DNA of 64,000 nucleotides. Source: Amycolatopsis xylanica (GTDB lineage: Bacteria > Actinomycetota > Actinomycetes > Mycobacteriales > Pseudonocardiaceae). The stretch lies in the NCBI RefSeq assembly GCF_900107045.1, contig NZ_FNON01000004.1, forward strand, positions 496,001 to 560,000, in the 5' to 3' direction. The notes beneath the pieces were generated by a model that did not search any database, was not told the origin of the DNA, and saw only the letters and a program-made list of their open reading frames with translations. Position 1 is the first letter of the stretch. The number at the start of each line of letters is the position of its first letter. This document shows, piece by piece, positions 16,988 through 25,303 of the stretch. Position numbers and translations under genes: made by a program.

Positions 16988-18561
16988 GACGCGTACATCC
17001 GGATCGACGACGGGGTGATGCTGGCCTGGCTGACCACGAACTTCGCGCCGCTGCCGAAGTACGGGACGACGGCATTGGTGTAGGGCACCACGTCGAGCTT
17101 CTTGAACAGCGCGGTCTCGGCAGCCAGCCAAGTCGGGCAGCCCGCCTCGCCCGGCGACGCCGCGGCCTCGGTGACCATGCGGTCGTAGTCGGGGTTCTTG
17201 ATGTGCGCGAAGTTGGTCCCGTCCGGCGCGGACGGGCCGGACATGAACGGCACGGCCATGCTCGGCAGCGTCAGCCCGATCGGGCCGAGCGAGACCTCCC
17301 ATTCGCCGGTGCCGAAAAGCAGCGTCGAAAGCCCGGGGCTGTCGACGGCCTTGAGCGTCACGTCGGCGCCGATCGCCTTCCACGCCTGCTGGAACAGTTC
17401 GGCCGTCGGCGCCATGGTCGGGCCGAGCTGCGTGCCATAGAGGACCGTCATGGCGAGCTTCTTGCCGCCCTTGGCGCGGATGCCGTCCGGTCCGGCCTTC
17501 CAGCCTGCGGCGTCCAATGTGGACTTCGCGGCCGCCTGGTCGAACGCGGGGAGTGTCCCCTTGACGCTGTCGCCCGCGCAGACCGCGGGTTCGGCGGTGA
17601 CCAGGCCCTGCGCGGGTTTGCCGCTGCCCGCGGTCAGCACCTTGGCGAGCTGCGGGAGGTCGAGTGCCTGGGTCAGCGCGCGGCGCACCGCCTCGTCACT
17701 GCCCGGCCTGCCCTCGGCCTGGTTGTAGAAGATCTCGCCCATCGCCGTGGTGAAGTCGGCGTGGAAGAGCTTGCGCGCCTCCAGCCGCTGGCGGTCGGGC
17801 CCCGGCATGGCCGCGGCGTTGAGCTCACCGGAGAGCAACAGGTTGGCCGCGGTGGTGAGGTTCGAGATCACCCGGAGGTTCACCTTGTCCGGCAGGCCCG
17901 GCTCGGCCTTCCACTGGCCGGGTCCCCAGGTGTACTCCTTGCGGCGGGTCAGCGTGTAGTGGTCGTTCGGCACGAGCTCGGACATGGCGAACATGCCGGT
18001 GCCGCTTTCCCCCTTCGCGAGGAGCTTGCGGTCCTTCAACCCCTTGTCGCACACGATCGCCAGGCTGCCGACGTTGCGGAGCAGGAAGGCGTCCTTCGCG
18101 CCGCTGGTCACCACGACCGTGCGGCTCGCCTCATCGGCCGTGGCCTTGGTGCCGGGGGTGATCATGACGCCGAGCATCGGCGACTTGTTCGCCGGGTCGC
18201 CGACGAAGCCGATGTTCGCGGCGACCGTGGCCGCGGTCAGCGGCGAGCCGTCGGAGCAGGTGATGCCGGGGCGCAGGGTGAACGACGCGGTGGTGGTCGT
18301 CGCGTCCCACTTCTCGGCGAGGCTCGGGATGGGCTTCCCGTCCGCGTCGACGTCGATCAGGGTGTCGTAAAGGAACCGGGCGACCTGGCCGGTCACCGAG
18401 AGCACGCTCATGTGCGGGTCGAGGTTGCCGGGATCGGAGCCGAGGCCGAAGCTGAACGTCTTGCCGTCCACCGGCTTCTGGTTCGCGGTGTCACCGGAAC
18501 CGGTACCGCAGGCGCTGACGAGCGCCACCACCGCGACCACCGCGGCGCAGGTACGGATCAT
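16984..18561 (-). CDS. Peptide-binding lipoprotein of the ABC importer (SBP family 5)
   Basis: From the ATG at 18561 the protein has 525 residues. It starts with a lipoprotein signal peptide ending at Cys ('VALVSACGTGSG'), so the mature protein is lipid-anchored outside the membrane. The family 5 signature region follows ('SDPGNLDPHMS', 'SLAEKWDATTTTASFTLRPGI', later 'NQAEGRPGSDEAVRRALTQA'). It captures peptides and delivers them to DppB and the DppC-DppD fusion. The start overlaps the stop of the class A-like hydrolase by 4 bp (18558-18561), placing the binding protein in the same operon as intracellular hydrolases. The actual ligand is not readable from sequence. Confidence 0.9.
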   Translation of the reverse strand: MIRTCAAVVAVVALVSACGTGSGDTANQKPVDGKTFSFGLGSDPGNLDPHMSVLSVTGQVARFLYDTLIDVDADGKPIPSLAEKWDATTTTASFTLRPGITCSDGSPLTAATVAANIGFVGDPANKSPMLGVMITPGTKATADEASRTVVVTSGAKDAFLLRNVGSLAIVCDKGLKDRKLLAKGESGTGMFAMSELVPNDHYTLTRRKEYTWGPGQWKAEPGLPDKVNLRVISNLTTAANLLLSGELNAAAMPGPDRQRLEARKLFHADFTTAMGEIFYNQAEGRPGSDEAVRRALTQALDLPQLAKVLTAGSGKPAQGLVTAEPAVCAGDSVKGTLPAFDQAAAKSTLDAAGWKAGPDGIRAKGGKKLAMTVLYGTQLGPTMAPTAELFQQAWKAIGADVTLKAVDSPGLSTLLFGTGEWEVSLGPIGLTLPSMAVPFMSGPSAPDGTNFAHIKNPDYDRMVTEAAASPGEAGCPTWLAAETALFKKLDVVPYTNAVVPYFGSGAKFVVSQASITPSSIRMYAS

Positions 18562-19448
18562 CGGGTTGCTCCGATCAAGTGGTCGACGGCGAGGCGGGCG
18601 GCCTTGCCGATGGAGGCGTCGACCGCGGGCAGGCGGAAGGCGAGTGACTCGGCGCGGGTGAACACGGCGACCGCGAACCGGCGGCCGTCCGGAAAGGACA
18701 CGACGCCTGCTTCGTTGCGGACGGCGGGCAGAGTGCCGGTCTTCGCGGCGACCTGGACCTCGTCGCCGAACCCGGACGAGAGCCGGTGTGGCCAGACCTG
18801 CTTGGCCATGATCGAGCGGACCCGTTCGCACGCCGCGGGTTCGGCGGCCTCGTCGGTCCAGATCGCTTCGAGCAGCCGGGCGATTTCCCTGGGGGTGGAG
18901 GAGGTCGTGCGCGCGGGGTCGAGCACGGCGAGCTTCCAGATCTGCTCGGGCGTGGCGGCCATGAGCACCTCTTCTTCGTCGGCGTTCTCGTCTGCGCCGA
19001 GGTCCGCGAGGATCGACTTGCCGAGGTCCTCGCAGCAGCCGAGGATCCTGGTCCGGCCGAGCCCGAGGTCGGCGAGCACCTGGTCGACGGCTTCCTGCCC
19101 GACGCGGTGGAACACCACGTCGGTGGCCGCGTTGTCGCTGATGGTCAGCATGAGCAGCGCGAGGTCACGCCAGCTCATCTCGACGTCGTCGGCGCAGCCC
19201 GCGGTGCCGATGCCGCCGACGCGGTACCGCGCGCCGACCTTGGTGCGCGCGGTCTCGTCGAGGCGTCCGGCGACGACCTCCCTGGCGTAGGCGACACCGA
19301 CCGGGATCTTGAGCACGGACGCCAGCACCACCTGGTCGTCCCCGCCGACGGAGACCTCGGCGTGGCCGCCGATTTCCCTGGCGTACAAGAAGCCTTGCGC
19401 GCCCGCGTCGGCGAAGACCTGGGCGATCTGCGTTTCGACGGTGCTCAT
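18558..19448 (-). CDS. Class A beta-lactamase-fold serine hydrolase, intracellular (1)
   Basis: The 296-residue protein has the penicillin-recognising motifs Ser44-x-x-Lys47 ('ASVLK'), Ser104-Asp-Asn ('ISDNAATD') and Lys236-Thr-Gly ('AKTGTLP'). It has no signal peptide, and the omega-loop E-x-x-L-N of true class A beta-lactamases is not recognisable: the matching region reads 'LDPARTTSSTPREIARLL'. An acyl-serine peptidase, esterase or amidase acting on D-residues inside the cell is more likely than antibiotic resistance. It is a paralogue of 20844-21719 ('WPHRL' and 'KTGTLP-VRNE-GVV' are shared). It overlaps both neighbours by 4 bp within the peptide-import operon. Confidence 0.85.
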   Translation of the reverse strand: MSTVETQIAQVFADAGAQGFLYAREIGGHAEVSVGGDDQVVLASVLKIPVGVAYAREVVAGRLDETARTKVGARYRVGGIGTAGCADDVEMSWRDLALLMLTISDNAATDVVFHRVGQEAVDQVLADLGLGRTRILGCCEDLGKSILADLGADENADEEEVLMAATPEQIWKLAVLDPARTTSSTPREIARLLEAIWTDEAAEPAACERVRSIMAKQVWPHRLSSGFGDEVQVAAKTGTLPAVRNEAGVVSFPDGRRFAVAVFTRAESLAFRLPAVDASIGKAARLAVDHLIGATR

Positions 19449-20830
19449 GCGGTCACCCGCCGGACACCGCGGACGGCGTGCAGCAGCAGCGCGCGGCCTT
19501 CGCCGTCGTCGCCGATGAAGGACTGCGGGACGTAGATGCCCTGGATCGGCTTCAGCGGGATCAGCGTGTTCTCGCCGAACGCGACCAGCTCGACCTTGTC
19601 GGGCACGAGCACGTCCTCGAAGACGCCCTGGGGCACCTTCTCCATCCAGACCCTGCCGTCCTCATCCTGGCTGATCACCGTGCGATCGACGGCCGAGGCG
19701 TACTCGCCGACGAAGCGGGTGGCGTCGATGCGCGGTGCGGCGGCGTCGGGCACCGGCAATGCGGGCATCTCGACACCGGCCAGTTCGGACAGTGCCTTGC
19801 CGAGGATCTCCTGGGCGACCGCCATCACGTTGCCACCGTTGGTCAGCACGACGACCGCGACGTCCTTGCCTGGCACGATGCGCAGGAACGAACTCTGGCC
19901 GATCGTGCCGCCGTCGTGGCCCGGCACCGGGCCGCCCGGCCAGTCGTAGAGCGTCCAGCCGAGTCCCCAGGTGTCGCCGACCAGGCCGGTCTTCGGCACC
20001 TGGATCTGGGTTTCCCGCATGGCGCGGGCACTTTCGGCGCTCAGCACGCGGGTGCCGTTCTCGCCTTCGCCGTCACGCAGGTGCATCGCGGCGAAAGCGA
20101 TCAGGTCGCGCGGGCGCATGGCGAGCATCGATCCGGCCGGCGCGTTCGACGGCGCCAGCACCGAGGCGGGCGCCAGCTCGGGTTCGGCGTCCGGGTCGGC
20201 CTGGACGTGACCGTGCGCGGCACGGTAGCGGACCGCCTCGTACGGGCTGGGCGCCACGTGGGTCAGGCCGAGCGGGGTGACCAGGTGCTCGGTCAGGCAG
20301 TCCGCGAACGGCTTGCCCCGCAAGACTTCGATCAGCCTGCCGAGCACGCAGTAGCCGGCGTTGTTGTAGGAGAACAGCTCGCCGGGCGCGAACAGCTGCG
20401 GCACCTCGCCGAAGCTGTCGACCAGCTTCTCGACGGCGTCGTCGCCTCGGCCGGTGTCGGTGAAGATGTCACCCTCGAAGCCTGCGGTGTGGCACATCAG
20501 CTGGCGTGTGGTGACGCGAGCGGCGGCTTCGTCGTCCTTGAGTGTGAAGCCCGGCAGGTAGGTGCGGATGGGGACGTCGAGGTCCAGCTTGCCCTCGTCG
20601 ACGAGCTGCATGGCCAGCGTGGTCGTCCACACCTTGGTGATGGAGCCGATCTGGAACACCGAGTCGGTGGTCGTCTCGACCCCCGTGTTCCGGTTGAGCA
20701 CACCGGCGGCGGCCTCGACCAGCTCGCCACCCGCGTACACGGCGACGGCGGCGCCGGGCACCTGGTTCTCGGCGAGCAGCCCGGGCAGCCGGTTTTCCAG
20801 CCAGGTCCCGATTTCGTGCAGTTTCGACAC
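19445..20830 (-). CDS. Class C beta-lactamase-fold serine hydrolase (D-aminopeptidase-like)
   Basis: From the GTG at 20830 (AAAGGAG upstream) the protein has 461 residues. Motifs are Ser63-Ile-Thr-Lys66 in 'QIGSITKVW', 'YNN' in 'SYNNAGYCVLGRL', and 'GHDGGTIGQSSFLR' in the KTG position. After the catalytic domain (to about 345) comes an extra C-terminal beta domain, as in D-aminopeptidase and esterase members of the family. There is no signal peptide. The second half of the S9 fusion at 10145 is its close paralogue. A role in cleaving D-amino-acid peptides or esters in the cytosol is inferred from family and operon. Confidence 0.85.
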   Translation of the reverse strand: MSKLHEIGTWLENRLPGLLAENQVPGAAVAVYAGGELVEAAAGVLNRNTGVETTTDSVFQIGSITKVWTTTLAMQLVDEGKLDLDVPIRTYLPGFTLKDDEAAARVTTRQLMCHTAGFEGDIFTDTGRGDDAVEKLVDSFGEVPQLFAPGELFSYNNAGYCVLGRLIEVLRGKPFADCLTEHLVTPLGLTHVAPSPYEAVRYRAAHGHVQADPDAEPELAPASVLAPSNAPAGSMLAMRPRDLIAFAAMHLRDGEGENGTRVLSAESARAMRETQIQVPKTGLVGDTWGLGWTLYDWPGGPVPGHDGGTIGQSSFLRIVPGKDVAVVVLTNGGNVMAVAQEILGKALSELAGVEMPALPVPDAAAPRIDATRFVGEYASAVDRTVISQDEDGRVWMEKVPQGVFEDVLVPDKVELVAFGENTLIPLKPIQGIYVPQSFIGDDGEGRALLLHAVRGVRRVTA

Positions 20831-20843
20831 TGATTCTCCTTTG

Positions 20844-21719
20844 TCAGGCCGAGCGCAGCAGGCCGACGGCCCGCGCGGCGGCGAATCCGATGAACGCGTC
20901 CCGCTCCGGCACCCGGGCGCGGCCATCGACGGCGCGGGTGAAGACGCCGACCGCGTACCGGCCGCCGTCCGGGTATTCGACGACGCCGACTTCGTTGCGT
21001 ACCAACGGAAGCGTGCCGGTCTTGCCACTGACCTTGACCGCGTCGTCCGGGAAGCCGGAGCGCAGCCGGTGCGGCCAGACCTGCAGTCCCAGCCAGCGCC
21101 GGACGTCCGCGCACGCTTGTGGCTGCGCGGCCTCGTCACGCCAGATCAGGCTCAGCAGCTTGGTGATCTCTTCGGCCGTGGTCCCGCGGTTCTGCTTGGG
21201 GTCCAAGGCACGCAGCTTGAGCAGCCGCTCGACGGGCAGCTTCGCGAGCAGCAGCTCGTCGTCGAGGTACGTCTCGCCGAGGTCCTCTCCGATGGTCGCG
21301 AGCAGGTCGGCGCAGTCGCTGGTGATGATCGTGTTGGGCAGGTCGAGCGTCTTGAGCAGCTCGGCGACCTTCGGGATGCCGATCTTGGCGAGGATCAGGT
21401 CGGTCGCGACGTTGTCACTGATGCCGATCATGAGCACCGCGAGGTCGGCCCACGACATGGTCACCTCGTGCTGAAAGGTCGCCAGGCCATAGGGGCTCGG
21501 CGTCGGGTGTCCAGGTTGGACGGTCACCGGCTCGGCGATGTCGAGTTCGCCCGCCGCGGCCTGACGCGCCAGTTCCAGCGCGATCGGCACCTTGAACACC
21601 GACGCGGTCACCACCGGCTCGCTCTCGCCGATGCCGATCCGGCCAGGCCCGTCCACCTCCTCGGCATGCAGCCACACCTGGACGCCCACTTCCTCGGCGC
21701 GGGCCAAGATCTCGTGCAT
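20844..21719 (-). CDS. Class A beta-lactamase-fold serine hydrolase, intracellular (2)
   Basis: From the ATG at 21719 (AAAGGAG about 7 nt upstream) the protein has 291 residues. The motifs Ser40-Val-Phe-Lys43, Ser101-Asp-Asn and Lys233-Thr-Gly are all present, so the active site is complete except for the omega-loop Glu (the region reads 'LDPKQNRGTTAEEITKLL'). No signal peptide. It is a paralogue of 18558-19448, and the two flank the class C-like gene, which suggests duplication and divergence within the operon. Substrate unknown; intracellular D-peptide or amide hydrolysis is inferred. Confidence 0.85.
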   Translation of the reverse strand: MHEILARAEEVGVQVWLHAEEVDGPGRIGIGESEPVVTASVFKVPIALELARQAAAGELDIAEPVTVQPGHPTPSPYGLATFQHEVTMSWADLAVLMIGISDNVATDLILAKIGIPKVAELLKTLDLPNTIITSDCADLLATIGEDLGETYLDDELLLAKLPVERLLKLRALDPKQNRGTTAEEITKLLSLIWRDEAAQPQACADVRRWLGLQVWPHRLRSGFPDDAVKVSGKTGTLPLVRNEVGVVEYPDGGRYAVGVFTRAVDGRARVPERDAFIGFAAARAVGLLRSA

Positions 21720-21738
21720 CTGAAACTCCTTTGCGGAC

Positions 21739-23025
21739 TTACCGGAAGCTGAACTGGCCCGCGTGCTGCGGCACCCAGAAGGCGACGACCGCGGTGAGCA
21801 CGGTGGTGACGATGAGGAACCCGAACGCGGCGGTGAACGAGAAGTGATCGGCCAGCAACCCCATGACCACCGGTGCGATCGCACCGGCCACCTGCCCGCC
21901 GAAGTTCATGATCCCGGCGCCCAGCCCGGCCACCGCGGGCGGCAAAACCCGGAGCGGAAGCCCGAAAACGGCCATCGTCGCCAGGCTCGACACCCCCACG
22001 GCGAGCGTCTCGTACACGGTGAACTCGACGGTCCCGCCGGCGTTGACCATGAGCGCCAGCAGCACGGCGGTCACGATCGACACCACCGCCAGGTACCAGC
22101 GCGCCTTGTCGTGGAAGTACTTGTCGAACAACCAGCCGCCGAGAATCGTGGTGCCGATGCCCACCAGCATGGGGATCGCCGCGTAGACACCGGTCTGGTC
22201 CAGCGGCAGGTGCCGCACCTCGACCAGGTAGCTCGGCACCCAGGTGACCAGCCCGTAGGCGAGCATGTTGCTCACGCAGAACAGCAGCGCGAACTTCCAG
22301 ATCATCGGTGACCGCAGCACCTGCTTACGCGAGATTCCCTGCGGCGCTTGGGTTTCCTTGCGATTCTCACTGAGCCTGGCAGGCAGCGGCTTCGGCAGGA
22401 TCGCCCACACCACGACACCCAGGATCACCCCGCAGGCGGCGATCCACACGAACGTGTGCCGCCACCCGACGGCCAGCAGCAACGGCCCGACGATCAGCGG
22501 CGCGATCCCCGCCCCGACCCCACCGGCCGCCATCATCACCCCGGTCGTGGTCGCCCGGTTCTCCGGCGTGGTCCGCTCGGCGATCGCCTTGATCGAAGCC
22601 GCCGGGAAACATCCCTGGCACACCCCGAACAACCCGCGAATCACCAACAGCAGCCCGAAAGTGCCCGCCATTCCCGAAAGCGCGGTGAACACCGACCACA
22701 TGATCAGCGTGACCAGCATCGGCCCCCGCGACCCGAACCGGTCCGCGAGATACCCGGCAGGAATCTGGCAAACCATGTAAACGAGCGCGAAGACGGTGAT
22801 GAGCCAGCCCTGTTCGGTCTTGCCGACCTGGAACTCCTGCCCGATCAACGGCAGCGCCATACTGATCGAGAACCGGTCCACGTAGTCCACCGACCAGGCG
22901 AACAACATCACGACCATGGTCAGCAACGCGGTCCGGTTGACCCGCCGGGTGGTCCACAGCTCGGCCGTGTCCTGCTCGCTCCCGGCTGTGTTCTCCGCTG
23001 TGTTCCCCGCTTGGACCGGCGTCAT
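21739..23025 (-). CDS. MFS transporter (organic-anion type)
   Basis: The start at 23025 ('MTPVQAGNTAENT') is preferred because AAGGAG lies within the codons of an upstream ATG (23040), well placed for the second ATG. The 428-residue protein has 12 predicted helices and the MFS loop 2-3 motif 'GYLADRFGSRGPML'. 'SVDYVDRFSISMALP' in the first helix resembles the anion:cation symporter group that moves hexuronates, phthalates and similar organic acids. As first gene of the second unit of the D-peptide block it may import N-acyl amino acids or export a product. A palindrome 73-94 bp upstream matches one before 29892. Confidence 0.85.
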   Translation of the reverse strand: MTPVQAGNTAENTAGSEQDTAELWTTRRVNRTALLTMVVMLFAWSVDYVDRFSISMALPLIGQEFQVGKTEQGWLITVFALVYMVCQIPAGYLADRFGSRGPMLVTLIMWSVFTALSGMAGTFGLLLVIRGLFGVCQGCFPAASIKAIAERTTPENRATTTGVMMAAGGVGAGIAPLIVGPLLLAVGWRHTFVWIAACGVILGVVVWAILPKPLPARLSENRKETQAPQGISRKQVLRSPMIWKFALLFCVSNMLAYGLVTWVPSYLVEVRHLPLDQTGVYAAIPMLVGIGTTILGGWLFDKYFHDKARWYLAVVSIVTAVLLALMVNAGGTVEFTVYETLAVGVSSLATMAVFGLPLRVLPPAVAGLGAGIMNFGGQVAGAIAPVVMGLLADHFSFTAAFGFLIVTTVLTAVVAFWVPQHAGQFSFR

Positions 23026-23097
23026 CGGCGGCTCCTTCATCCGGATCCCTTGCGGCGCAAGGCGTGGCGTTCAGTCTGAACATCCGGTGAAGGTCAG

Positions 23098-23119
23098 GGT
23101 TCGTACGAGCACACGAACC
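23098..23119. promoter_or_regulatory. GTTCGT-N8-ACGAAC palindrome upstream of the MFS gene
   Basis: GGTTCGT (23098-23104), eight bases, ACGAACC (23113-23119). It lies 73-94 bp before the start codon at 23025. An element with the same half-sites and the same 8-bp spacing is at 29970-29989, 78-97 bp before the first gene of the other transcription unit. Candidate operator for the D-peptide block, possibly of the PucR protein. Confidence 0.55.
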
Positions 23120-23220
23120 GTCAGTGCATTTTCCGGCCGTCCGCACTAGTCCCGGTGACCGGGACCATGCCTTCGGCCTGGGCTTGCCCCGCTCCAGGCC
23201 GCCCGGACGCACAAAAACCA

Positions 23221-23263
23221 CGTTCGCGACGCTGAGCGACACACAAGCCCCGTTCGTTCCGTC
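23221..23263 (+). repeat. Dispersed repeat around CGCTGAGCGAC
   Basis: The segment CGTTCGCGACGCTGAGCGAC... GCCCCGTTC...CGTCC matches 63250-63293 at most positions. At 63240-63286 it forms a hairpin with 13 of 14 pairs; here the left arm is degenerate. Probably another intergenic repeat family. Confidence 0.5.
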
Positions 23264-23356
23264 CGAGGTCGCCCGCGACCTCGTGCGAAAGCGACATCGG
23301 GGGGCGAAGGGTGACGCTGGCGTCCTTTGTGGACTGCCCGGGCAGACCCCGGTTGT

Positions 23357-23557
23357 ATGAAGGCTCCCTTCATCCACCCCGCGCTGTATGAAGGCTCCCT
23401 TCATCACGCATAGCCGGATGAAGGCTCCCCTCATACAGACCCAGCTGTATGAGGGCTCCCCTCATACGACGCAGCGTGTATGAAGGCTCCCTTCATCCAC
23501 CCCGCGCTGTATGAAGGCTCCCTTCATCACGCATAGCTGGATGAAGGCTCCCTTCAT
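23357..23557. repeat. Family C array: seven ATGAAGGCTCCCTTCAT-type palindromes
   Basis: 17-bp units start at 23357, 23388, 23418, 23449, 23480, 23511 and 23541, a period of 30-31 bp. Units 3 and 4 differ slightly (ATGAAGGCTCCCCTCAT and ATGAGGGCTCCCCTCAT). Spacers are 13-14 bp; the first two recur as the fifth and sixth (one mismatch), so a block of about 61 bp was duplicated 123 bp downstream. It lies between the PucR stop and the MFS start, in a 549-bp gap with no gene. Confidence 0.9.
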
Positions 23558-23574
23558 CCAGGCTCAGGTCCCCG

Positions 23575-25230
23575 CTAGGGCTCGTCGGGGCTCGTCGGGA
23601 GATCGGGCCCGGGCTGCGGCAGCAGGCGTAGTTGGAGCATCGCGGCGAAGCGCTGCCCCGGGTCGTCGAGGTCGATCTCCCCGACCTCGGCCAGCCGCCG
23701 CAACCGGTACCGGAAAGTGTTCGGGTGTACGAAGGCCATAGCCGAAGCCGTGACCACGTCCCCGAAAGCGTCGAGCCAGCACCGCAGCGTATGCACCAGC
23801 TGCGACTGATGCCGAGCGTCGTAGTCCAGCAGCCGCGCGACCGGCCCGGCCGCGACATCGCCCCGCGCCGCCGCCAGATCGGCCAGCTCGAGCATCAGAG
23901 CGTCGACGTGCACATCCTCGACCGTCGCCACCCGGCGCGAGCCGCCGTTCGTCAGCAGCACCCGCAAAGCCCGATCAGCGCCATCACGCGACCGCCGCAA
24001 GCCCGGTCCGTCCGGTGCCAGCGGGCCGATCCCGATCGCCGCACTGACCCGCCGCCCGGTCCGCTCCAGGAACGTGGACGCGAGCCGGACCGACCGGTCC
24101 CGGCAATCGGCCACAGGCATCGGCACGATCGCGTAGGCGACATCTCCCACGAGCGCGACCGCCGAGCGCGGCTGAACCGCGCCCAGGTGCATGGCCAGCG
24201 CGTCCGCGATCCGCTGGCGGTCGGCGACGCGGCGGACGTCGTCGTCGCCGAGGCCGGCCAGGCCCATCGCGAGGACTATCGCGGGCTGGCCGAGCAAGCC
24301 GAGTCTGGCGATCGCCTCGGGCGCGGCCGTTCCGCCTTCCAGTGCGGTGCCGACCAGCTCGGCGCGCAGGCGGCGCTCGACGTCGGCGCCCGCGCGTAAC
24401 CGCAGCATGTGCAACGCGACGAGTTTGCCCGCGTCGATCAGCGCCTGGGTGCGCAGCTCGCTGAGCGGCCCCGGCACCGCGGCCCAGATCGAGCCGAGGA
24501 TCTCGTCGCCAGCGCGGACCGCGAGCGCGACGCGGGGCACCGGCATCTCGAACTCCTGCTCGGCCGGGTCGACGTAGACCGGCGCGGTGCCTCGGTACAG
24601 CCGCTCGAATACGCCGTTGCGCTCAAGGCCTCGCGTATACCGTTCGGGGACCTGGCGGCCGAGGATCGTCTCGATGCGGCCTTCGTCGGCCTCCTCCTGG
24701 CGGCCGGAGAAGGCGAGCACCCGTGACGAAGGGTCCTCAATGGTCACCGGGGCGTCGAGCAGTGACGCGATCGCGTTGGCCAGCGCGAACAGGTCACCGG
24801 ACGGGATCCCGCCGAGCGTCTGCGCGTCGCCGCCGACGTCGCCCTCGGCGAGCAGGGTGCGCAGCAACGCCGCGAGCTGGGCCCACGACGCGCCTGCGGT
24901 GAGGCCGAGCAGCGCGACGCCGGACTTCTCGGCCGCGCGGCGGACCGCGGGCGACGGGTCGAGCGGGAGGCGGACGACCAGCGCCGCCGCGCCCCGCACA
25001 CCGCACTCGCGCAGGAGGTCGATCACCTCGTCGGGCTCGCGGACGCCGACGCCGAGCACGATCGCGCGGGCCGGGAACTCCGAGGTGTCGAACGGGTCGT
25101 GAATGACCACGCCGCCCACGCCGGAGGACCCGCGGACCCCCGCGACAGGCTCCAGCAGCACGTCCCCGAGGTCGTCGAGGACGCGCGCCAGGCTCGTGTG
25201 GGTCTTTCCCGGCACCGGTGTCAGCACCAT
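23575..25230 (-). CDS. PucR-family transcriptional regulator
   Basis: The 551-residue protein has an N-terminal purine-catabolism-regulator-type domain (about 10-130), a GAF-like middle part (about 150-280), a GGDEF-like region (about 300-440) and a C-terminal helix-turn-helix with 'TASAMAFVHPNTFRYRLRRLAEV', the hallmark of PucR/CdaR regulators. Members control catabolic operons in response to the substrate. It lies downstream of the racemase in the same direction and upstream of the MFS-ABC unit, so it is the natural regulator of the D-amino-acid block. An inverted repeat CCGACGAA...TTCGTCGG lies just upstream (25272-25300). Confidence 0.88.
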   Translation of the reverse strand: MVLTPVPGKTHTSLARVLDDLGDVLLEPVAGVRGSSGVGGVVIHDPFDTSEFPARAIVLGVGVREPDEVIDLLRECGVRGAAALVVRLPLDPSPAVRRAAEKSGVALLGLTAGASWAQLAALLRTLLAEGDVGGDAQTLGGIPSGDLFALANAIASLLDAPVTIEDPSSRVLAFSGRQEEADEGRIETILGRQVPERYTRGLERNGVFERLYRGTAPVYVDPAEQEFEMPVPRVALAVRAGDEILGSIWAAVPGPLSELRTQALIDAGKLVALHMLRLRAGADVERRLRAELVGTALEGGTAAPEAIARLGLLGQPAIVLAMGLAGLGDDDVRRVADRQRIADALAMHLGAVQPRSAVALVGDVAYAIVPMPVADCRDRSVRLASTFLERTGRRVSAAIGIGPLAPDGPGLRRSRDGADRALRVLLTNGGSRRVATVEDVHVDALMLELADLAAARGDVAAGPVARLLDYDARHQSQLVHTLRCWLDAFGDVVTASAMAFVHPNTFRYRLRRLAEVGEIDLDDPGQRFAAMLQLRLLPQPGPDLPTSPDEP

Positions 25231-25271
25231 CCGAACGTAATCGCCGTCACAGCGGACCCGATTGGTCCGAT

Positions 25272-25300
25272 CCGACGAAATCTAACACCGGATTCGTCGG
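25272..25300. promoter_or_regulatory. Inverted repeat before the PucR gene
   Basis: CCGACGAA (25272-25279) pairs with TTCGTCGG (25293-25300). It fills the 73-bp gap between the racemase stop (25304) and the PucR start (25230). The half-site is similar to, but in opposite order from, the TTCGTCCG/CGGACGAA halves at 29970. It may be an autoregulatory site or a terminator for the racemase. Confidence 0.4.
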
Positions 25301-25303
25301 CTG

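Noticed and set aside
18558..21719. Beta-lactam resistance cluster
   Set aside because: No signal peptides, no recognisable omega-loop Glu, and the genes are embedded in a peptide-import operon.
23357..23557. CRISPR-like array (repeats of 17 bp at 30-31 bp period)
   Set aside because: The repeat is a short perfect palindrome, spacers are 13-14 bp and repeat among themselves, and no cas gene is near.
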